From: DASRAJ01 sp039920305
GTDB lineage: Bacteria > Bacteroidota > Bacteroidia > Chitinophagales > UBA10324
Length of the DNA: 20,912 nucleotides
Direction of reading: 5' to 3'
Assembly (NCBI GenBank): GCA_039920305.1
Contig: JBDSEA010000080.1
Span: 1 to 20,912 of the forward strand
How positions within the stretch are numbered: the first letter of the stretch is position 1; each line of letters begins with the position of its first letter. Positions 15,478-20,912 of this stretch are shown here, piece by piece. The notes beneath the pieces are model-generated. The model saw only the letters and a program-made list of their open reading frames with translations, was not told the DNA's origin and made no database searches. A program made the translations under genes and the position numbers.

Positions 15478-16599
15478 ATGAAACTTTCACCGAAAGAAAT
15501 AGAGCGTTACAATCGTCAAATCATCTTGAGTGAAATTGGTATGGCAGGCCAGCAAAGGCTAAAGGCAGCCAGCGTATTAATGATCGGAGCAGGGGGGCTG
15601 GGCGTTCCAGCGCTTCAGTATATGGCGGCTGCCGGAATTGGCAGGATTGGAATAGTGGATGGCGATAAGATTGAGTTATCAAATCTTCAGCGGCAGGTTT
15701 TATATGATGAGCAGGAAGCAGGAAGCAGCAAGTCAATAGTTGCAAAACAAAAGCTATCGCTTCTGAATTCTGAGATTGAAATTACTTCCTTCCCGGAACT
15801 TCTTTCTACCGATAATGCACAACAAATTTTTCTGCCCTATGATATCATACTCGATGGCTCGGATAATTTTCCCACGCGCTATCTCGTGAATGATGTTTGC
15901 GTCAAATTGAACAAGCCTTTCATATCAGGTGCTGTTTTCAAGTTCACAGGACAGGTAGGAGTTTTTAATTATAATGAAAGTGGAACATACCGCTGCCTGT
16001 TTCCTCAACCACCGGCGCCCGAAGACCGGCCTGACTGCAATGAGATTGGTGTGCTTGGTGTTGTGCCCGGCATTATGGGAATGCTGATGGCAAATGAAGC
16101 AATCAAATTGATCTGTGGAATAGGAGAAGTGTTAGCCGGAAAAATACTTTCTGTTGATTTGATGAGCATGGCATTTCAAACGCTGGCATTCAGGCGTGAT
16201 GAGAAGGCTGTTCAGGAAATCAAATTGTCAGCTCTTCTTTCATCCGAAGAATATGAAAATTTTTGCCTGCCGAGTTCACGATTAAATAAAGTGAAAGAAA
16301 TATCTGTAAAGGACTTAAAAAAGATTTTAGAGAATCGAAATCAGGTTCAGCTTGTTGACGTTCGCGAACCCTATGAGCATGAACAGGAAAACATCGGGGG
16401 TGAATTGATCCCGTTTTCTGAAGTAATGAGTAACGCGGATAAAATTTCCAGGCTCAGGCAGGTAATATTCTATTGTAAATCCGGTACCCGAAGCCACCTC
16501 ATCATTCAGCGCTTGCAGGCGAAATACGGTATGGAGAATTTATTCAATTTAAAGGGAGGTATCATTGCTTATTCTGAGTATGCAAATTCCGTTGTTTAA
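15478..16599 (+). CDS. thiF: ThiF/MoeB-like adenylyltransferase fused to a rhodanese domain (MoeZ-like)
   Basis: The 373-residue protein has an E1-like domain (about 1-245) and a C-terminal rhodanese domain (about 275-373). The E1 part shows RYNRQI (10-15), ATP loop GAGGLG (37-42), DGDKIELSNLQRQ (61-73), LDGSDNFPTRYL (125-136), YRCLFPQPPAPE (171-182) and CNEIGVLGVVPGIMG with C187. The rhodanese part has VDVREPYEHE and the active loop CKSGTR with C333. E1 enzymes of this type adenylate the C-terminal glycine of ThiS or MoaD; the fused rhodanese could deliver the sulfur. The zinc CXXC pairs of E. coli ThiF/MoeB are missing (TYRC instead of CYRC, no second pair), as in MoeZ-type proteins. Position after thiH points to ThiS as substrate; it could also serve MoaD. 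Its last 38 bases overlap the convergent gene. Confidence 0.9.
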   Translation: MKLSPKEIERYNRQIILSEIGMAGQQRLKAASVLMIGAGGLGVPALQYMAAAGIGRIGIVDGDKIELSNLQRQVLYDEQEAGSSKSIVAKQKLSLLNSEIEITSFPELLSTDNAQQIFLPYDIILDGSDNFPTRYLVNDVCVKLNKPFISGAVFKFTGQVGVFNYNESGTYRCLFPQPPAPEDRPDCNEIGVLGVVPGIMGMLMANEAIKLICGIGEVLAGKILSVDLMSMAFQTLAFRRDEKAVQEIKLSALLSSEEYENFCLPSSRLNKVKEISVKDLKKILENRNQVQLVDVREPYEHEQENIGGELIPFSEVMSNADKISRLRQVIFYCKSGTRSHLIIQRLQAKYGMENLFNLKGGIIAYSEYANSVV

Positions 16600-17629
16600 A
16601 ATAACTCTTCACGCGCTCCTCGGCATTCTCCCGGATGTTCACATAAAACAAATTGTAATCTCCGCGATGATAGATTTTTGTTTGTATTAAAAATGCTCCC
16701 GGAAATTTCGGTTTGTTCAGCCAGAGCATTCCATCATGAACCTGCGCATCAAATAACTCCGGCATTACATCATCGAAGTTTAAAAGCACTGCACCTTCAT
16801 TAAGTGCAGGCGGGCAATATCCCGTATCACATTTCCATGAGAGGGGGTTGGTACATACTGCATTCTTTAGTCCTTTATCATAGTATGAAGGATAATATCC
16901 CTGTTCAAATGTGTTCCATGTGCAGTAGCAACCGGTTTGATCCGGTGCGGTACATGGTTCTAAGATTTGCGAAAGTGAATCGGCATTGATCGGTATTCCG
17001 ACCAGATAGGCGGTAACTAATTTATCTTTTAATAAAGAGTCTTCGAAAAAATCCTTGATCAGCCGGTAAGCATGTACTGTGCCCTGGCTGTGTGATGCGA
17101 GAATGAAAGGACGTCCCTGATTGTAATGATCGAGATAATATTGAAAGGAATTTTTCACATCAGCATACGCAATATCAAGAGCGTGTTTTGCATTCACTTT
17201 ATCCCTTGTAAAGAATGCCGAAAGATGTGCCTGCCGGTAGCGCGGCGCATAAACCCTGCATGCTGCGTTAAAGATGCTGGCCTGGTATAGAATGGTGGTA
17301 TGATCAGTTTTCCGGTTAAGCTCTTCATCATTCACATCTGCATTCCATCTGTAATTATTTTTTGGCTTATAGGTAAAAGTAGTTGGGTGAATAAAAAATA
17401 CATCTGCTTCGGCAGTGTTTTGGTTATTCTTAAAATGCTCGCCCGGCACACTATCGGCAAGATCTGTTTTATCTGGCAGTGCTGCCCATGATTCCTGGAT
17501 GCTGTAATCGGGGAAAGGAGGAACTGCATCTTCATCAAATGCAGAGGTGAGAAAATAACGTGGTCCGCCGCATGATGCCATTATCATTAGCGGGAAAAGA
17601 AAATAAAAATTCTTCCTGCAAAAAAGCAT
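16562..17629 (-). CDS. DUF3089-like alpha/beta-hydrolase lipoprotein
   Basis: From ATG 17629 the product is 355 residues. It starts with a lipoprotein-like signal (basic CRKN, hydrophobic FYFLFPLMI, then MASCGG with lipid Cys20). The nucleophile elbow is SHSQG (Ser181), preceded by RPFILA, and the segment VFFIHPTTFTY near residue 77 is typical of the DUF3089 family of lipase-like alpha/beta hydrolases. Cysteine pairs around CTAPDQTGCYC and CDTGYC suggest extracytoplasmic disulfides. Substrate is unknown. A GTG at 17635 would overlap the lgt stop by four bases (GTGA) and is an equally possible start adding two residues. It is directly downstream of lgt, the enzyme that would lipidate it. The 3' end overlaps the convergent thiF by 38 bases. 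Confidence 0.85.
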   Translation of the reverse strand: MLFCRKNFYFLFPLMIMASCGGPRYFLTSAFDEDAVPPFPDYSIQESWAALPDKTDLADSVPGEHFKNNQNTAEADVFFIHPTTFTYKPKNNYRWNADVNDEELNRKTDHTTILYQASIFNAACRVYAPRYRQAHLSAFFTRDKVNAKHALDIAYADVKNSFQYYLDHYNQGRPFILASHSQGTVHAYRLIKDFFEDSLLKDKLVTAYLVGIPINADSLSQILEPCTAPDQTGCYCTWNTFEQGYYPSYYDKGLKNAVCTNPLSWKCDTGYCPPALNEGAVLLNFDDVMPELFDAQVHDGMLWLNKPKFPGAFLIQTKIYHRGDYNLFYVNIRENAEERVKSYFKQRNLHTQNKQ

Positions 17630-17631
17630 AC

Positions 17632-18789
17632 TCACTCAGTAGTTGGAATTGAATGCCGCCTGCCTGATAAAATTATGCCAGTCACTCCTGCGACGATCAT
17701 TCCTGCTGCAATGATTTGAGCTTGTGTTGCCGTAATACCAAAAAAATGATACCGGAGATCAACACGGATTATCTCGATGAAAATTCTTTCAATTCCGTTC
17801 AGCAATAAGTATATTGAAAATATCATTCCGGCAGCATTGATTTTTTTTCTGATGCTCCATAGAAAAAAGAAAATTAGAATAGCCATGGTAGTTTCATATA
17901 ATGGTGTCGGATAAACCGGCTCAGCAAGCTGGTAGCAGAATTTACCAACGCAACCCGGTATTTGAATTCCTTCCTGAATTACGTTATGAGGATAGCGGAA
18001 TGCCCACGTCCAGTCAGGTAAAAACCACCCTGAGGGTTTCGGATGCAGATTGGTTATTCCCCAGTCGCCGTCACCTGCAAGCTGGCATCCGATCCTGCCA
18101 ATGCCGTAGGCAAGAATCAATCCCGGCGAAGCACTGTCAGCCATGTGTACAAGCGGAATTTTATTTTTGTTGGCATACCATAATACTGCTGCGCTGCCAA
18201 GGATCAACCCACCATAAAATGCAAGACCGCTGAATGAAAAAAGTGCGCCAACAGGATCATCAAAAAAGGCATCAAGGTGCTCAAGATTATCAAAAAGCTT
18301 TGCACCGAGCAGTCCGAAGATTGCAGCGATGATGGTGATATCACCTACCATTTGATGTGGGGAAACAAGGATCATTTTCTCTTCAGGCTTTGGTAACCGC
18401 TGCTTTTCCTTATCCCTGTATTTCATGTAAACCAGAAGAGCAGATACTGCAATTCCCCCAATTAAATTTCCTCTTGCTGATAATATAAATTCCTGCGGAT
18501 TATCAACAAGATCACGATAATGCATGATCATTTCAATGACCTTGAATCCGAGAACAAAACCAATAATGGCATTGGTAACTAGCTCTGTAATGCTTGCCGG
18601 CTCTCCGGTTAAGACTTTTTTGGAAACCGGTTTCAATAATCCATGTTTCTCCTTTCTCTTGAGTTCAACCGTTAAGGTCCACGCAGCCAGCAAAAAAGCG
18701 ATCACCATCATAAACCCGAAGCTTTGTACAGGCAGTGGAATATAGATTCCTGTCAGGTCTTTAATAAGATCAGAAATGGTTGGGTACAT
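17632..18789 (-). CDS. lgt: Lgt, prolipoprotein diacylglyceryl transferase
   Basis: The 385-residue membrane protein transfers diacylglycerol from phosphatidylglycerol to the lipobox cysteine of prelipoproteins. Multiple membrane spans are visible (e.g. FGFMMVIAFLLAAWTL, GDITIIAAIFGLLGA, ILAYGIGRIGC, MAILIFFFLW, IIAAGMIVAGVTGIIL). The Lgt signature reads GRIGCQLAGDGDWG (231-244), and YPTPLYE and NGIERIFIE carry further conserved residues. It is longer than the E. coli enzyme (about 290) because of an inserted loop and helix region around residues 45-145. The essential HGGL of E. coli reads YGGL (192-195) here, and the Asn of GRxGN is Cys235, which I take to be a phylum variant. The gene lies 23 bases after mtaB and abuts a lipoprotein gene. 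Confidence 0.94.
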   Translation of the reverse strand: MYPTISDLIKDLTGIYIPLPVQSFGFMMVIAFLLAAWTLTVELKRKEKHGLLKPVSKKVLTGEPASITELVTNAIIGFVLGFKVIEMIMHYRDLVDNPQEFILSARGNLIGGIAVSALLVYMKYRDKEKQRLPKPEEKMILVSPHQMVGDITIIAAIFGLLGAKLFDNLEHLDAFFDDPVGALFSFSGLAFYGGLILGSAAVLWYANKNKIPLVHMADSASPGLILAYGIGRIGCQLAGDGDWGITNLHPKPSGWFLPDWTWAFRYPHNVIQEGIQIPGCVGKFCYQLAEPVYPTPLYETTMAILIFFFLWSIRKKINAAGMIFSIYLLLNGIERIFIEIIRVDLRYHFFGITATQAQIIAAGMIVAGVTGIILSGRRHSIPTTE

Positions 18790-18812
18790 GAATGGGATGC
18801 GGGGTTTATGAA

Positions 18813-20189
18813 TTACAGCAACGCCTGGGATGCAGCTTTCGTTGTTAAAACTATTTCATGAAGCGATCCGGTCAGATCGGCTGTTACAGCACCAGAAGAA
18901 ATTTCATTGAGCCGTGCTTCCAGGATTTTGCCCTTCAGATTTTTATGTATCGTTTTCACCTTGATGTAGTTATCAGTGAATCCCTCCGAATATTCACCGG
19001 CTTCAGTTAATTCAAACAAAACCTTTCTTATGCTGGATAAATGGCGGGAGTAAAAGGCCATGCGTTTTTTCTCAGATAAAATTCTAAGCATTTTGTTTCT
19101 TAAATGACGTTCCTGTTTGGGAACCACTTCGCCCAGCTGAATAGCTTCTGTATCATCCCGCTCTGAATAGGTGAACACATGCAAATAACTGATGTCAATT
19201 TCTTTCAGGAAATTATAGGTGGCCAGAAATTCGTTTTCGTTTTCTCCGGGAAATCCGGTAATAATATCGGCACCGATACAGCAATGCGGCATTAGTGATT
19301 TTATTCTTTCGATACGCTCAAGATACAGTGAAGTGAGATATCTTCTTTTCATGAGCTTTAAGATTCGGTCCGATCCCGATTGCAGGGGTATATGAAAATG
19401 GGGCATAAATCTCTTTGATGCTCCAACAAATTCTATGATCTCATCCCTGAGCAGATTGGGCTCAATGGAGGAAATGCGGAAGCGCTCGATGCCGCGTACC
19501 TCATCAAGTTTCTGAATCAGCTCAAAAAACGTTTCCATGTGACTGCCATCCCGGGGATTATGAATTCCAAAGTCTCCGATATTAACTCCCGTAAGCACAA
19601 TTTCTTTAACCCCAAGATCACCAAGAAGCCAGGCCTGATCTACCACATGTGCAATCTGATCACTGCGGCTCCTTCCTCTAGCAAGCGGAATGGTGCAATA
19701 AGTACAATTGTAGTTGCATCCATCCTGGATTTTCAAAAAAGCACGTGTTCGCTCACCGAAAGAATAGCTGCTTTCAAACAGGCTCACGTCATTTACATCG
19801 CAGGAATAAACTTCGGCGCGGCCACCTGGTTTTTTTTTGTAAGGAAGGATCTTCAGGTACTCGGCAATGCGAAATTTTTCTTTAGTACCGAGCACAAGAT
19901 CAACGCCTGGAATTGATGCAATCTCCTCAGCTTTTAACTGAGCATAGCATCCGACTACAACTACCTGCGCATAGGGAGAAATGGATAAGACTTTACGAAT
20001 GATACTCCGGCATTCCTTATCTGCATTTTCAGTAACAGAACAGGTATTGATCACATATACTTCAGCACCGGTTTCAAAGCCTACTTTTTTAAATCCATCT
20101 TTTTCGAGTGACCGCGTAAGGGTCGATGTTTCCGCAAAATTCAGTTTGCATCCAAGCGTATGAAAGGCAATTGTTTTTTCCTGCAACAC
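18813..20189 (-). CDS. mtaB: MtaB, tRNA t6A37 methylthiotransferase
   Basis: The 458-residue radical-SAM enzyme converts t6A37 to ms2t6A in tRNAs that read ANN codons. The N-terminal methylthiotransferase domain has FHTLGCKLNFAE and NTCSVT with auxiliary-cluster cysteines C14, C50 and C81 (VVGCYAQ). The radical-SAM cluster is C158, C162, C165 in DGCNYNCTYCTIPLARGRSRS, shown here only as key residues. Later segments GVNIGDFG, SSIEP, HIPLQSGS and DIITGFPGE are typical, and the C-terminal 60-70 residues form a TRAM domain. TLGCKLNFAET with the CTIP(L)ARG motif favours MtaB over MiaB or RimO. The start is GTG at 20189 with a TTG at 20186 next to it; no ATG is available before the conserved FHTLGC. 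It heads the mtaB-lgt-lipoprotein run. Confidence 0.93.
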   Translation of the reverse strand: MLQEKTIAFHTLGCKLNFAETSTLTRSLEKDGFKKVGFETGAEVYVINTCSVTENADKECRSIIRKVLSISPYAQVVVVGCYAQLKAEEIASIPGVDLVLGTKEKFRIAEYLKILPYKKKPGGRAEVYSCDVNDVSLFESSYSFGERTRAFLKIQDGCNYNCTYCTIPLARGRSRSDQIAHVVDQAWLLGDLGVKEIVLTGVNIGDFGIHNPRDGSHMETFFELIQKLDEVRGIERFRISSIEPNLLRDEIIEFVGASKRFMPHFHIPLQSGSDRILKLMKRRYLTSLYLERIERIKSLMPHCCIGADIITGFPGENENEFLATYNFLKEIDISYLHVFTYSERDDTEAIQLGEVVPKQERHLRNKMLRILSEKKRMAFYSRHLSSIRKVLFELTEAGEYSEGFTDNYIKVKTIHKNLKGKILEARLNEISSGAVTADLTGSLHEIVLTTKAASQALL

Positions 20190-20193
20190 ACAG

Positions 20194-20201
20194 CGAAATT
20201 A
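20194..20201 (-). promoter_or_regulatory. candidate -7 element upstream of mtaB
   Basis: The minus strand reads TAATTTCG, the same 7/8 variant as in the thiamine promoter, with TTG 22 bases further upstream. It lies only four bases before the GTG at 20189, so if used the message would have almost no leader. Confidence 0.22.
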
Positions 20202-20251
20202 GGAAACCCTTTAAGATCAATCTCAAGCTGATATACCGGGCTCGGTTTATT

Positions 20252-20259
20252 TACTTTTG
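20252..20259 (+). promoter_or_regulatory. candidate -7 promoter element for the oxidoreductase gene
   Basis: TACTTTTG matches TAnnTTTG exactly and lies 13 bases before the ATG at 20273. No clear -33 TTTG is seen at the right distance, and the leader would be about 5-10 nt. Confidence 0.3.
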
Positions 20260-20272
20260 GGCGACTTTTTTT

Positions 20273-20912
20273 ATGATCATTAAAATCGGCGTTTTAGGTA
20301 CCGGGCATCTTGGTAAAATTCACCTCAAGCTTATCCGGGAAATCATTGAATATGAGCTTGTGGGATTTTATGATCCCAATGATGAGAATGCCATGCAAAC
20401 CGAACGTGAGTTTGGTGTGAAGCGATACCATGATATGAATCAGCTTATTGATTCGGTGGATGCGGTTGACATCGTTACCAATACCATTTCGCACTTTGAT
20501 TGTGCTGTGGCTGCAATTAAAAAAGGCAAACACGTATTTATTGAAAAACCGCTTGCCAATACATTGGATGAAGCAAAAGAGTTGATTTCAATTGCAAAAG
20601 ATTCAGGGATTCATGGAATGGTAGGTCATGTAGAAAGATTTAATCCTGCTTTTCTTGCTGTTAAGCCCTATGTTTTCAATCCAATGTTTATTGAAGCGCA
20701 TCGCCTTGCCCAGTTCAATCCAAGGGGAACCGATGTGCCGGTAGTTCTGGACCTTATGATTCATGATATTGACATCATTTTAAACCTCGTTAAGTCAGCA
20801 GTAAAGCATATCAGCTCCAGTGGAGTATCGGTAATATCCTCAACTCCTGACATCGCGAATGCAAGAATCGAATTTGAAAACGGATGTGTAGCAAATATTA
20901 CTGCCAGCCGTA
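20273..20912 (+). CDS. Gfo/Idh/MocA-family oxidoreductase (partial, 3' end missing)
   Basis: 213 codons are visible before the window edge. The N-terminus MIIKIGVLGTGHLGKIHLKL carries the Rossmann GxGxxG (GTGHLG, residues 9-14), followed by FYDPNDENA at the end of the second strand, where an acidic residue favours NAD(H). EKPLANTLDEAKEL (residues 92-105) is the hallmark EKP motif with its catalytic lysine. Then VGHVERFNPAF and a DLMIHDIDIIL segment, whose His is the usual second catalytic residue, match the C-terminal domain. Enzymes of this family oxidise or reduce sugars, cyclitols or nucleotide sugars; the substrate cannot be told. It is divergent from mtaB with 83 bases between. Confidence 0.92.
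   Translation, partial: MIIKIGVLGTGHLGKIHLKLIREIIEYELVGFYDPNDENAMQTEREFGVKRYHDMNQLIDSVDAVDIVTNTISHFDCAVAAIKKGKHVFIEKPLANTLDEAKELISIAKDSGIHGMVGHVERFNPAFLAVKPYVFNPMFIEAHRLAQFNPRGTDVPVVLDLMIHDIDIILNLVKSAVKHISSSGVSVISSTPDIANARIEFENGCVANITASR

Noticed and set aside
20294..20533. 79-codon minus-strand frame at the right edge
   Set aside because: It is fully covered by the Gfo/Idh/MocA gene, which has clear motifs on the plus strand.

Overview
The window looks like a chromosomal segment of a Bacteroidota bacterium, probably from the Sphingobacteriales/Chitinophagales/Flavobacteriales side of the phylum. Four signs point there: a secreted protein with a type A C-terminal sorting domain for the type IX secretion system, an Lgt with the motif GRIGCQLAGDGDWG in place of the proteobacterial form, several start regions without a visible Shine-Dalgarno sequence, and promoter-like sites matching the Bacteroidota -7 consensus TAnnTTTG. 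No phage, IS element, CRISPR array, tRNA or rRNA was seen.

Layout. (1) 1-313 (-): the N-terminal part of a family 4-type glycosyltransferase. (2) 589-2268 (+): a secreted seven-repeat beta-propeller protein with a T9SS sorting domain. (3) 2313-5456 (-): a class IV PLP aminotransferase, and upstream of it an EF-G paralogue whose GTPase centre lacks the catalytic histidine. (4) 5630-8599 (+): a soluble six-PAS histidine kinase. (5) 8606-15042 (+): a promoter, a TPP riboswitch and a tightly packed thiamine operon, thiS-thiC-(ThiE/TenI-like)-thiD-thiE-thiG-thiH. (6) 15043-15477: a non-coding gap holding a 53-bp tandem array and two GTA-loop palindromes. (7) 15478-16599 (+): a ThiF/MoeB-like E1 enzyme fused to rhodanese. 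(8) 16562-20189 (-): a compact mtaB-lgt-lipoprotein cluster. (9) 20273 to the edge (+): the start of a Gfo/Idh/MocA oxidoreductase.

How the thiamine genes work together. ThiC makes the pyrimidine HMP-P from AIR, and ThiD phosphorylates it. ThiH makes dehydroglycine from tyrosine. ThiF adenylates ThiS, whose C-terminal GG is then thiocarboxylated, plausibly with sulfur from ThiF's own rhodanese domain. ThiG assembles the thiazole from dehydroglycine, ThiS thiocarboxylate and DXP. ThiE joins the two halves. The other ThiE-like protein keeps the fold but has lost the synthase signature residues, so it may act as a TenI-type thiazole tautomerase. TPP kinase (ThiL or equivalent) is not in the window.

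The items most worth a second look are the 53-bp array between thiH and thiF, the EF-G paralogue with a degenerate GTPase centre, the divergent ThiE paralogue beside the canonical one, and the zinc-less ThiF-rhodanese fusion.
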